14,141 nt of DNA from contig CAAGKE010000264.1 in the NCBI GenBank assembly GCA_900770325.1, forward strand, positions 1-14,141, read 5' to 3'. The notes below the pieces were generated by a model that searched no databases, was not told the origin of the DNA, and worked only from the letters and a program-made list of their open reading frames with translations. This DNA comes from Lachnospiraceae bacterium (GTDB lineage Bacteria; Bacillota; Clostridia; Lachnospirales; Lachnospiraceae). Of the stretch, positions 1 through 6,696 are shown piece by piece. Position 1 is the stretch's first letter, and each line of letters starts with the position of its first letter. A program made the translations under genes and the position numbers.

Positions 1-65
1 AATGCGCGGAAATCCCGAGTACAGCGAGCGCGAAGCGTGTTACTGTGAACAACGTGAACAGTAAC
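1..65 (+). mobile_element. Right-hand part of a MITE-like intergenic element
   Basis: This stretch closely matches the right part of the 133-bp element at 4260-4392. Both contain a TGCGCG(G/A)AAATCCCGAG block, then CAGC(G/A)AGCGCG, then CGAAGCGT followed by GTTACTGTGAAC. The copy here lacks about 33 bases that lie between GCGCG and AAGCGT in the long copy. Its terminal palindrome at 39-65 carries 9 extra bases relative to the 18-bp form. The left end lies outside the window, so a target duplication cannot be checked. No coding capacity is visible. Confidence 0.7.
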
Positions 66-68
66 ATT

Positions 69-179
69 TTTACTGTTCATGCGGCATCGTTAAAACGGAT
101 GTTTCGCAGCGCTGTCCCGTTTCCGTGAGATGTGCGCCTGCTGCGAAACATCGCCCTCGGGATCCGGGTGAACAGTAAA
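69..179 (+). mobile_element. Diverged MITE-like element with inner palindrome
   Basis: The ends TTTACTGTTCA (69-79) and TGAACAGTAAA (169-179) are perfect 11-bp inverted repeats and a variant of the GTTACTGTTCAC ends at 4260-4392. Inside, GATGTTTCGCAGC (98-110) and GCTGCGAAACATC (140-152) form a perfect 13-bp inverted repeat. The interior shares a CCGTGAG(A/G)TG block with the long element. The flanking 8-mers do not match, so it may be old or rearranged. Together with 1-65 it fills the gap before the first gene. Confidence 0.55.
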
Positions 180-215
180 CAGGTGACAGCCTTTTACATC
201 GGGCTTTTTACCTGT
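179..215 (+). other. Possible leader hairpin before the SbcD-like gene
   Basis: ACAGGT (179-184) pairs with ACCTGT (210-215), and an inner GCC/GGC pairing brackets a short loop followed by a T-run at 205-209. It could be a weak terminator for an upstream gene or part of the leader. A TTTACA (193-198) with a poor -10 (about 215-220) is the only promoter-like pair seen here. Weak evidence. Confidence 0.25.
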
Positions 216-256
216 AGTAAAGCCTGTAAATGAGCGCAGTAGTTGGAGAGAAATAT

Positions 257-1318
257 ATGAGATTTATGCATATGGCGGATGTTCATCTGGGGGCATCTCC
301 GGATGGAAGAGCAGATTGGAGTGAAAGCAGAAAAAAAGAAATCTGGGATACCTTCCGAAGCTCGGTGGAAGATGCGGCTAGAGCACAGGTAGATCTGCTG
401 CTGATTGCAGGAGATCTGTTTCACCGGCAGCCTTCGGCGGTGGAATTAAAGGAAGTAAACTATCTGTTTTCCACACTGAAAAAGACCAGAGTGGTACTGA
501 TCGCGGGGAATCATGATTATCTCAGGCCGGATTCTGCTTATCTGACATTTCCCTGGAGTAAGAATGTTGTCTGCCTGTTTTCCAGACAATGCGAATGTGT
601 GCGTTTTCCGGAAATTAATACAGAGGTCTACGGCCTGAGCTATTACCGGCAGGAGATTACAGAGCCGCTGTATGACGGACTGCAGCCGGCCCGGAATGGC
701 TGGGAGCATATTCTGCTGGCTCACGGCGGGGATTCTTCTCATATCCCTGTGAGCCGTGAGAGTCTGTCGGCGAGCGGATTTGATTATGTGGCACTGGGGC
801 ATATTCACAAACCTCAGGTGGTGATAAAAAATAAGGCGGCCTATGCAGGTGCCCTTTCGCCCATTGACTGCAGTGATTTTGGCCCTCATGGCTATATTCT
901 GGGGCAGTGCGAAAAGGGGCGTGTGAAGATGGAATTTGTCCCCAAAGCGAAAAGAGAGTACAGGAATCTTACATTGGAGACGGAAGAAGGGGACACCACT
1001 TTTTCTTTGCGGGATAAGCTGGAGCGGGAGATAGAAAAACAGGGCTGGCAGCATATTTACCGGATTTTTTTTCAGGGAAAGAGGGATCCGCAGATGCATT
1101 TTGATCTGGAGAAGCTGATGGAATTCGGCATGGTGCTGGAGGTGACAGACGGCACAGTCCCGGCCTTTCATCTGGAAGAACTGAAGCAAAAGTATAGGGG
1201 ACAGATGATCGGGCGGTATATCGAAAGCTTTGAGGGCCACGACCGAAGCCTGACCGAAGAGCGGGCGCTGCAGTATGGGCTGGAGGCTCTGCTGTATCCG
1301 GATGACGGCAGACGGTAA
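257..1318 (+). CDS. SbcD/YhaO-like metallophosphoesterase (DNA repair exonuclease)
   Basis: This 353-aa protein is a calcineurin-like phosphoesterase of the SbcD/Mre11/YhaO group, predicted to be a Mn-dependent nuclease acting at DNA ends with an ATPase partner. All the metal-site motifs are visible: D8-x-H10 in MADVHLG, G52-D53-L54-F55-H56, G84-N85-H86-D87, H156 in LLAHGG, and G181-H182-I183-H184. The C-terminal about 100 residues form the variable capping region. An ATG at 230 is in frame, but the ATG at 257 is chosen because GGAGAG (245-250) sits 6 nt upstream and the protein then begins directly with the phosphoesterase core (MRFMHMADVHLG). The SbcC-like ATPase follows after 127 bp and is its expected partner. 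The B. subtilis YhaO group is closer than E. coli SbcD by its GDLFH motif. The specific substrate is inferred. Confidence 0.88.
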   Translation: MRFMHMADVHLGASPDGRADWSESRKKEIWDTFRSSVEDAARAQVDLLLIAGDLFHRQPSAVELKEVNYLFSTLKKTRVVLIAGNHDYLRPDSAYLTFPWSKNVVCLFSRQCECVRFPEINTEVYGLSYYRQEITEPLYDGLQPARNGWEHILLAHGGDSSHIPVSRESLSASGFDYVALGHIHKPQVVIKNKAAYAGALSPIDCSDFGPHGYILGQCEKGRVKMEFVPKAKREYRNLTLETEEGDTTFSLRDKLEREIEKQGWQHIYRIFFQGKRDPQMHFDLEKLMEFGMVLEVTDGTVPAFHLEELKQKYRGQMIGRYIESFEGHDRSLTEERALQYGLEALLYPDDGRR

Positions 1319-1390
1319 ATACAGCGGCGAAGGGAGAGAAAACGTGCCGCAGGGGGAACGTAAATATTGGTGAAAAGGCAGGCGGCAGTG

Positions 1391-1417
1391 GTTACTGTGA
1401 ATAACGTAAACAGTAAC
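1391..1417 (+). mobile_element. Short MITE-like remnant with perfect 8-bp target duplication
   Basis: This 27-bp near-palindrome runs from GTTACTGT to AACAGTAAC and differs from 39-65 at only two positions. It is flanked by identical 8-mers, CGGCAGTG at 1383-1390 and 1418-1425, as expected of a target site duplication. The ends are exactly those of the long element at 4260-4392, so it is read as a deletion derivative. It lies between the SbcD-like and SbcC-like genes and can form a 9-bp stem (1390-1398 with 1410-1418). Confidence 0.7.
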
Positions 1418-1445
1418 CGGCAGTGTGCAGAAAAGGGGAGAATAA

Positions 1446-3191
1446 ATGGAAATCCTGGAGTTGAATATACAGCATTTTGGGAAGTTCCTGGAACACAGGA
1501 TGAAGCTGCTTCCCGGAGTGAATATTATTTACGGCGGGAATGAGACCGGAAAATCAACGATCCACGCTTTTATCCGTGCCATGTTCTTTGGAATTGAACC
1601 TGGGCGGGGGAAGAAGGGGGAAGAATATCTGCTGCGTCAGCCCTGGGATAATCCGGCTTATTTTGCCGGAAGTATGCGGGTAAGCTATCAGGGAAATATT
1701 TACCGTATTGAGCGTAATTTTCACAAAAATGAAAAGAGTGTGCGCCTGATCTGTGAAACCACGGGACAGGAGCTTTCGGCAGGGCAGGAGAATCTTTCCC
1801 GGTTTCTGGCGGGAATGAGTGAGACAGCCTTCCGGAATACTGTTTTTATTCCCCAGGCGGGAAGCGAGACCGATACAGGGCTGGCAGAAGAACTGCAGAA
1901 GTTCATGCTTAATTTTCAGGAAACCGGAGACGGGGATCTGGATGTGAGCAGGGCACTGGAGCGATTAAAGGGAAAGAAAAAAGAACTGGAAAATAAAAAG
2001 AGGCAGGAGCAGGAGATCCTGGATGCTAAAATTTCCCGCATACAGCTGGAACGGGAATATGTGGAGAAAGACATCCGCCGGCTGGAAGGGGAGCAGACGG
2101 ATCAAACTGGAAGCAGACAGGAAGAAGAACAGTTTGTGAGAGAAAATGAAGGGAGTACACAGCAGCAGGACGGGAAGGCCGATGATATCCGGCTGTGGCC
2201 CTGGATGGAGGAGAAGGATGCCGACGGATCGGAGCAGGGAAACGGGAAGGAAGCTTCGTATTTTGATCGTTTCCTGAAGCTGTTGGAACTGCTGCTGTTT
2301 ACCGGCGGGTGCCTGGGACTGGCCTGCGGCTTTTTCGGAACCAGCCTGGCGGCCAGAGCAGGACTGACCGGGCTGGGAATCGGTCTGCTGATTTTGTTTG
2401 CCCTGGCAATGCGTTTTTCTCTGCGGCAAAATCAGGACAGAAGAGCCGGTAAAAAGAAGCCGCGAGAGCGAAAGAAAGAAAAACAGGAGGATTCCTTCTG
2501 GAAAAGGATCAGCCGGAAATTATTCTGGATCGACGGGCAGGAAGAGCCGGAGCATGAAAAAAATCAGGAAGTGCAGCGGAGACAGGATGCTGCGGAAGAA
2601 CAGCTTCGTATGGAAAGAGACCGCAGTATCTGGAGCAGGGAAGAGAAGAAGCGGCAGGAGCGTGAGCAAAGGATTCGGATGGAGACGCTGGAAAAAGAGC
2701 TGGAAAGCCTGTATCACCAGAGGGAAAAGCTATATGACTATGACCGGGAAGCGGAGGCGGTGGAGCTGGCTATGATGCGGATCCGGGAATTGTCACAAAG
2801 TATCTGCCGGGAGTCGGGAGCGGATTTTAGTGACAGGGCTTCGCTGGTGCTGGAGGAATTGACGGAGGGACGCTACACCCATATCGCACTGGATGATAAG
2901 CTGCAGATAAAGATCAACACGCCCGATCGGCTGCTGGATGTGCGGCAGGTCAGTTATGGAACCATGAATCAGATCTATTTCGCGCTGCGGATGGCGGCGG
3001 GAGACGTATTAAGCGGCGGCAGGCCGCTGCCCATTGTGCTGGATGAGGCATTTGCCATGTATGATGATGAAAGACTGGCGGCCGCTCTGCGATGGCTGGA
3101 GCGCAGCGGACGGCAGGTGATTCTGTTTTCCTGTCAGAAACGGGAAAAAGAGATTTATGACTGGCTGCAGAGGAATGAAGCATACCTGTGA
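1446..3191 (+). CDS. SbcC/YhaN-like AAA ATPase with central membrane hairpin
   Basis: This 581-aa ATPase is of the SbcC/Rad50/YhaN type. Residues 1-50 carry the N-terminal half of the ATP site, with Walker A G30-GNET-G35-K36-S37-T38. The C-terminal lobe has the signature-like VSYGTMNQIYFALR (502-515) and Walker B PIVLDEAF (529-536). Charged, Q/E/K/R-rich coiled-coil segments (about 165-240 and 365-450) flank two hydrophobic stretches at about 276-298 and 304-323, where Rad50 proteins normally have their hook. No CxxC zinc hook is seen. It is much shorter than B. subtilis YhaN (over 900 aa), mostly in the coiled coils. The SD GGGGAG (1435-1440) is 5 nt from the ATG. Its position after the SbcD-like gene suggests an SbcCD-like complex tethered to the membrane; the tether is inferred from hydropathy only. 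Confidence 0.85.
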   Translation: MEILELNIQHFGKFLEHRMKLLPGVNIIYGGNETGKSTIHAFIRAMFFGIEPGRGKKGEEYLLRQPWDNPAYFAGSMRVSYQGNIYRIERNFHKNEKSVRLICETTGQELSAGQENLSRFLAGMSETAFRNTVFIPQAGSETDTGLAEELQKFMLNFQETGDGDLDVSRALERLKGKKKELENKKRQEQEILDAKISRIQLEREYVEKDIRRLEGEQTDQTGSRQEEEQFVRENEGSTQQQDGKADDIRLWPWMEEKDADGSEQGNGKEASYFDRFLKLLELLLFTGGCLGLACGFFGTSLAARAGLTGLGIGLLILFALAMRFSLRQNQDRRAGKKKPRERKKEKQEDSFWKRISRKLFWIDGQEEPEHEKNQEVQRRQDAAEEQLRMERDRSIWSREEKKRQEREQRIRMETLEKELESLYHQREKLYDYDREAEAVELAMMRIRELSQSICRESGADFSDRASLVLEELTEGRYTHIALDDKLQIKINTPDRLLDVRQVSYGTMNQIYFALRMAAGDVLSGGRPLPIVLDEAFAMYDDERLAAALRWLERSGRQVILFSCQKREKEIYDWLQRNEAYL

Positions 3192-3205
3192 TGCTGCCAG
3201 AGAAA

Positions 3206-3330
3206 GCGTGTTTAGAAAAGCGTGTTTAGAAAAGCGTGTTTAGAAAAGCGTGTTTAGAAAAGCGTGTTTAGAAAAGCGTGTTCAGAAAAGCGTACTCAGA
3301 AAAGTGTGCCTGGAAAGTGTACCGGGAAGG
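3206..3330 (+). repeat. 14-bp tandem repeat (GCGTGTTTAGAAAA)n
   Basis: Five identical 14-bp copies (3206-3275) are followed by one copy with a single change (3276-3289), one with three changes (3290-3303) and two decayed copies to about 3330. The array starts about 14 nt after the ATPase stop. Because 14 is not a multiple of 3, it passes through all frames, and a downstream frame stays open only because the last copies have lost their TAG. It reads as a slipped-strand minisatellite in a spacer, not as coding sequence. Confidence 0.9.
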
Positions 3331-3384
3331 GAATCGCAGGGCATGTTCCGGGAAAAATACAAGAAAGAGATGAGGAGAATAAGG

Positions 3385-4227
3385 ATGCTGGAAATAGGAT
3401 GTCATTTATCGGCTGCAAAGGGATTTTACCATATGGGAAAGGAGGCGGTCTCCATCGGAGCCAATACCTTTCAGTTTTTTACCAGAAATCCCAGAGGAAG
3501 CAAGGCAAAAGCGATCGATGAGAAGGATGTGGAGAAGTTCCTGGCCTATGCCGGCGAACAGGGGATCCACAGGATTCTGGCTCATGCGCCCTATACACTA
3601 AATGCCTGCTCTGCGGATGAGCATGTACGGGAATTTGCCCTTCAGACTATGGAGGATGACCTGAAGCGTATGGAATATGTGCCGGGAAACTGCTACAACT
3701 TTCATCCGGGAAGTCATGTGGGACAGGGAGTAGAAAAAGGAATCCAGGAGATTGCTGATGTGCTGAACCGAATCCTGAAGCCCGGACAGCGTACCACAGT
3801 CCTTTTGGAAACCATGGCGGGAAAGGGTTCTGGGGTGGGAAGCCGTTTTGAAGAACTGGCAGCTATTCTGGAACGGGTGGAATTGAAGGAAAAAATGGGC
3901 GTCTGCCTGGATACCTGTCATGTGTATGATGCAGGATATGATATTGTGCAGAATCTGGATGGTGTACTGGAAGAGTTTGACCGGGTGATCGGGCTGGAAC
4001 GGCTGAAAGCAGTGCATGTGAATGATTCAAAAAATCCTTTTGCCAGCCATAAGGACCGTCATGAAAAGATCGGGCTGGGTTCATTGGGGGAAGAGACTTT
4101 CCGTCATATCATTACCCATCCCGGTCTGCAGGGCATTCCTTTTTATCTGGAAACACCCAATGAACTGGACGGGTATGCCGGGGAGATCCGGCTGCTGAAA
4201 AGCTTTGCAACATCTGTCCGCGATTAG
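3385..4227 (+). CDS. nfo: Endonuclease IV (AP endonuclease)
   Basis: The product is a 280-aa endonuclease IV, the family's normal length. It cleaves 5' of abasic sites in base-excision repair using a three-zinc centre. All nine family metal ligands can be placed: H67 (AHAPY), H107 (NFHPG), E142 (LLETMAGKG), D176 and H179 (CLDTCH), H211 (HVNDSK), D224 and H226 (KDRHE), and E256 (YLETPN). The frame is open further upstream to 3250, but that part is translation of the 14-bp repeat. The ATG at 3385 has AGGAG (3373-3377) 7 nt upstream and starts MLEIGCHLSAAKG, as family members do; an ATG at 3370 is a weaker alternative. It follows the SbcCD-like pair in the same direction with a 193-bp gap, consistent with a DNA-repair cluster. 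Confidence 0.96.
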   Translation: MLEIGCHLSAAKGFYHMGKEAVSIGANTFQFFTRNPRGSKAKAIDEKDVEKFLAYAGEQGIHRILAHAPYTLNACSADEHVREFALQTMEDDLKRMEYVPGNCYNFHPGSHVGQGVEKGIQEIADVLNRILKPGQRTTVLLETMAGKGSGVGSRFEELAAILERVELKEKMGVCLDTCHVYDAGYDIVQNLDGVLEEFDRVIGLERLKAVHVNDSKNPFASHKDRHEKIGLGSLGEETFRHIITHPGLQGIPFYLETPNELDGYAGEIRLLKSFATSVRD

Positions 4228-4234
4228 CGGAGAA

Positions 4235-4416
4235 AGTCCCCCGCTTCATGTGCGCAGAGGTTACTGTTCACGTGCCGCTGCTCCGTGAGGTGTTTTCGCG
4301 CAGAATGCGCGAAAATCCCGAGGGCAGCAAGCGCGAAACTGCATTTTATGCAGTTCCTGTGTATCGCGAAGCGTGTTACTGTGAACAGTAACGCACAGAG
4401 CACTAAGCGGGGGACT
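4235..4416. terminator. Terminator hairpin split by a MITE-like insertion
   Basis: AGTCCCCCGCTT (4235-4246) and AAGCGGGGGACT (4405-4416) are perfect 12-bp inverted repeats between the convergent nfo and cupin genes. Removing the element at 4260-4392 plus one flanking 8-mer brings them together. The result is a compact hairpin with a further GTGC/GCAC stem and a 5-base loop, GCAGA. This is inferred to be the ancestral bidirectional terminator. As it stands, the arms enclose 158 bp. The right arm is followed by only a short pyrimidine run, CCTTCT. Confidence 0.55.
4260..4392. mobile_element. Long MITE-like element, 133 bp, with 12-bp terminal inverted repeats
   Basis: The perfect 12-bp terminal inverted repeats are GTTACTGTTCAC (4260-4271) and GTGAACAGTAAC (4381-4392). 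Near-identical 8-mers flank them, GCGCAGAG (4252-4259) and GCACAGAG (4393-4400). Inside are a perfect 10-bp hairpin, TTTTCGCGCA (4293-4302) with TGCGCGAAAA (4306-4315), and a 7-bp hairpin ACTGCAT/ATGCAGT in the 33-bp segment missing from the copy at 1-65. The right end is itself the near-palindrome GTTACTGTGAACAGTAAC (4375-4392). No transposase is encoded, so mobility would be in trans. Confidence 0.7.
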
Positions 4417-4435
4417 CCTTCTGAAATGTCCGGCT

Positions 4436-4505
4436 TCCGGCGGATCGCAGGCGTGGCCGGGGGAGCATGCTTCACATTCGGCCGCGCCGCGGCAGGAACG
4501 CCGGA
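4436..4505. other. GC-rich nested hairpin downstream of the cupin gene
   Basis: TCCGGCG (4436-4442) pairs with CGCCGGA (4499-4505). Inside it, GGCGTGGCC (4450-4458) pairs with GGCCGCGCC (4480-4488) with one T-G wobble. It lies 23 bp beyond the cupin stop and has no T-run on either side. It may help end transcription from the cupin side or act as an RNA-stability structure. Apart from this and the split hairpin, the 300-bp gap holds nothing else recognisable. Confidence 0.35.
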
Positions 4506-4527
4506 GGTGTTCTTGAATTCAGCTGGT

Positions 4528-4878
4528 TTAATAGGTATAGTTCTCCACATTTACCTTATCCACTTCCTGGTATGGTGCCAGAGTGGAAACCATTTTCATG
4601 GGTTTATCATAGCTGTTTTTTACATAGTGGATCTCGCCGGGTTCAATGTGGATCAGCTGTCCCGGATACAGGTGATTCACCACTCCGTCTACTACGATGT
4701 CTACTTCGCCTTCCAGAATAAAGAAGTCTTCCTCCATCACATTGTGGTAATGTGCCGGAAAATCCTGTCCGGGCATGAACTGCACCAGAGCGAAATTCAT
4801 GCGGGGGCCTTTCATAAGGTATTTGGGACCGCTGTTGCCAAAACGGTATTCCCGGTCTTTTTCATCAACAATATACAT
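4528..4878 (-). CDS. Small cupin-domain protein
   Basis: This 116-aa single-domain cupin shows motif 1 as G37-x5-H43-Y-H45-x4-E50-x6-G57 and motif 2 as P80-G-E-I-H84-x3-N88. That gives the usual metal set of three His and one Glu. The start at 4878 is chosen because AAAGGAG (4887-4893) lies 8 nt upstream; an upstream in-frame start at 4944 would run through the lsrK 3' repeats and has no such site. It is the last gene of the - strand lsrR-lsrK-cupin series. Its substrate cannot be read from the sequence. The context suggests a small carbonyl or sugar phosphate, possibly isomerisation of phospho-AI-2, which is inference only. Confidence 0.85.
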   Translation of the reverse strand: MYIVDEKDREYRFGNSGPKYLMKGPRMNFALVQFMPGQDFPAHYHNVMEEDFFILEGEVDIVVDGVVNHLYPGQLIHIEPGEIHYVKNSYDKPMKMVSTLAPYQEVDKVNVENYTY

Positions 4879-4947
4879 AATTTTTTCTCCTTTCTCATTA
4901 TTCCTATAATAGCCAATTGCGAAACTTATAAAACTGTCTTCCAAAGG

Positions 4948-5073
4948 GCTGCGTGTCTCCCTGTAATTCCGGCGCTATCCACATGGGTCGCTGCGTGTCT
5001 CCCTGTAATTCCGGCGCTATCCACATGGGTTGCTGCATGTCTCCCTATAATCCCGGTGCTATCCACATGGGTT
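4948..5073 (-). repeat. Three 42-bp tandem copies of the lsrK 3' end
   Basis: The units are 4948-4989, 4990-5031 and 5032-5073. The first two differ only at their final base. The third, which contains the lsrK stop codon, differs from them at four internal sites plus the end base. In lsrK sense each unit encodes PMWIAP(G/E)L. The genic copy has TAG where the others have CAG. At 14 codons, the unit keeps frame. Confidence 0.95.
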
Positions 5074-6610
5074 TTGTAAGGCCTTCATTTACCAGCTCCA
5101 GCTGAGCGGCATATACCTTGCGCCAGGTGGGGTAGAGCTGTTCATATACTGCGTGATTGGAGGCATTCGGCTGGAAAACCCGATCCCATTTTACTGTACG
5201 TTTTGCACCTTCTTCAATACTGGGATACAGTCCCACACCATAGCCCGCCAGAATCGCGGCGCCAAGGGCGGTAGCTTCCTTTACTACCGGTACTTTTACA
5301 GGCATACCCAGTACATCAGCCAGGATCTGAGACCACAGGGGACTCTTGGAGGCGCCGCCTGCGAAGATCACTTCGGAGGGCATATTTCCGGTGGCTTCTT
5401 TTACCAGCTCCATATGGCCTTTTACCAGCATGGCAGTATTTTCCAGAATTGCCCGGTAGAAGGTATATCGGTTAAATTTTGCCGGGTCAAGTTCAAAATT
5501 GGTAAAGGTGGGTGCCGCATGCTTCCACTGGATAAAATTCATAACATCGCTAAAAGCGCACATCATGCCGTAGCAGCCGGCAGGGATTTTTTCTGCTTCT
5601 TTATTCATAATATCGTAGACATCCTCACCGGTACGCTGGCTGATTTCCTTTTCCATCTGGCAGAAGCCGTCACGGAACCAGCGCATGACCAGACCCGGTT
5701 TAAAGGCCAGGGCTTCATACTGCCAGACACCGGGAACCGCATGACAGTTGACCCGGACACGGCAGCCAGGATCTGTGGCACCGCTGTCAGTATTGAATTC
5801 ATACTGCCAGAAGCTTCCGCCAAACACCGCAGCCTGGTTTGGTTCTGTGGCACCTACACCGATGGTGCCGAGCTGGCAGTCACCACCGCCTACGACAACA
5901 GGAGTGCCTGCTGCCAGTCCGGTGTCGGCTGCTCCCTTTTCATTTACTTTGGATATAATGGTTCCGCATTCCATGACAGGCGGGAAGATGTCATCCCGCA
6001 GTCCGCATTTCTTTGCGATGGACGCATCCCATTTTCTGCTTCTCAGATCAAAGATACCTGTAGTGGATCCGTTGCTGGGCTCCACTGCCTCCACGCCGGT
6101 CAGCTTTTTGATCAGCCAGTCGTTGAACATACCCACCGCCGCGATCTTTTCATAAACTTCGGGCATCTTATCCTTTACCCAGAGAAGACGGGGAAGGGCA
6201 CCCAGTGCATAGGTCTGTCCGCTCTGCAGGTAGACTTCTTTTTCCAGTTCCGGATTCATGCGGATCAGCTTTCCTACTTCGTCATCACTTCTGGCGTCCA
6301 CGTTGGCACAGGCCCAGATTTCCTGACCGTCTTTATCGTACAAAACGATTCCTTCCCGCATGCAGGTGGTGGAGACCGCGAGAATCTGCTCCGGCCTTAC
6401 CCCTGTACCTGAGAGTACACCTTTGATGCACTGGCAGGCCAGTTCCCAGTTGTGCACCCAGTCAAAATCCATGCTTCCAGGGTAGCGGGGGTCTTCTTTG
6501 TGTTCCCATTCCCGCTGTTCGCAGCCGATCTGAGTCCCGTCTGGATCAAACAGGACAGCCCGGACACTTCCGGTACCGGCATCAATTGCCATCAAATACG
6601 TTTCGTTCAT
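5045..6610 (-). CDS. lsrK: Autoinducer-2 kinase (LsrK), FGGY family
   Basis: This 521-aa kinase of the FGGY carbohydrate-kinase family should phosphorylate imported AI-2 (DPD) to phospho-DPD in the cytoplasm, trapping it and making the LsrR inducer. It resembles E. coli LsrK along its full length from memory. Shared blocks include LMA(I/L)DAGTGS near residue 6, MREGIVLY, IWACANVDAR, GTPVVVGGGD, RWFRD, SQILADV, PVVKEATALG and the final APGL. The N-terminal phosphate loop is DAGTGSVRA (10-18). The ATG at 6610 has AAGGAGG 6 nt upstream. A generic annotation would be xylulokinase-like FGGY kinase, but the lsr neighbours and the sequence blocks favour LsrK. The stop is TAG, in the third copy of a 42-bp repeat. 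The cupin gene follows after 166 bp. Confidence 0.93.
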   Translation of the reverse strand: MNETYLMAIDAGTGSVRAVLFDPDGTQIGCEQREWEHKEDPRYPGSMDFDWVHNWELACQCIKGVLSGTGVRPEQILAVSTTCMREGIVLYDKDGQEIWACANVDARSDDEVGKLIRMNPELEKEVYLQSGQTYALGALPRLLWVKDKMPEVYEKIAAVGMFNDWLIKKLTGVEAVEPSNGSTTGIFDLRSRKWDASIAKKCGLRDDIFPPVMECGTIISKVNEKGAADTGLAAGTPVVVGGGDCQLGTIGVGATEPNQAAVFGGSFWQYEFNTDSGATDPGCRVRVNCHAVPGVWQYEALAFKPGLVMRWFRDGFCQMEKEISQRTGEDVYDIMNKEAEKIPAGCYGMMCAFSDVMNFIQWKHAAPTFTNFELDPAKFNRYTFYRAILENTAMLVKGHMELVKEATGNMPSEVIFAGGASKSPLWSQILADVLGMPVKVPVVKEATALGAAILAGYGVGLYPSIEEGAKRTVKWDRVFQPNASNHAVYEQLYPTWRKVYAAQLELVNEGLTKPMWIAPGL

Positions 6611-6631
6611 TTTTTCCTCCTTATTTTTGTT

Positions 6632-6667
6632 CCCACGGCAGTATTCCGCGAACGGAGCAGACGTGGG
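6632..6667 (-). other. Hairpin in the lsrR-lsrK spacer
   Basis: CCCACG (6632-6637) pairs with CGTGGG (6662-6667). An inner TCCG (6645-6648) pairs with CGGA (6653-6656), giving a TTCG tetraloop in the mRNA sense. It ends just upstream of the lsrK ribosome binding site and may set relative LsrR/LsrK levels or protect a processed end. No convincing separate lsrK promoter is visible. Confidence 0.3.
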
Positions 6668-6696
6668 GTGTTGTCTGTATATGCATTGTTTTGCCT

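Noticed and set aside
2398..2775. Plus-strand 125-codon frame inside the SbcC-like gene
   Set aside because: It is a +1 shadow of the coiled-coil region; the main frame is uninterrupted, so it is not a frameshift.
3206..3303. CRISPR array
   Set aside because: The units are 14 bp and directly abutting, without spacers.
3250..3384. N-terminal extension of nfo by about 45 codons
   Set aside because: It translates the 14-bp repeat, lacks a ribosome binding site and is absent from the 280-aa family length; the start at 3385 has a good site.
4224..4550. Minus-strand 108-codon frame between nfo and the cupin
   Set aside because: It lies wholly across the repeat element, the hairpins and the cupin 3' end, has no ribosome binding site and no family resemblance.
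4285..5079. Plus-strand 264-codon frame over the cupin
   Set aside because: It is antisense to the cupin and its tail is translation of the 42-bp repeats; the cupin motifs are on the other strand.
5153..6412. Long plus-strand frame (419 codons) inside lsrK
   Set aside because: Antisense shadow of a well-conserved kinase gene; no ribosome binding site or recognisable domain.
5045..6610. Xylulokinase or other pentose kinase
   Set aside because: FGGY family membership fits, but LsrK-specific blocks and the APGL end, with lsrB and lsrF nearby, favour AI-2 kinase.
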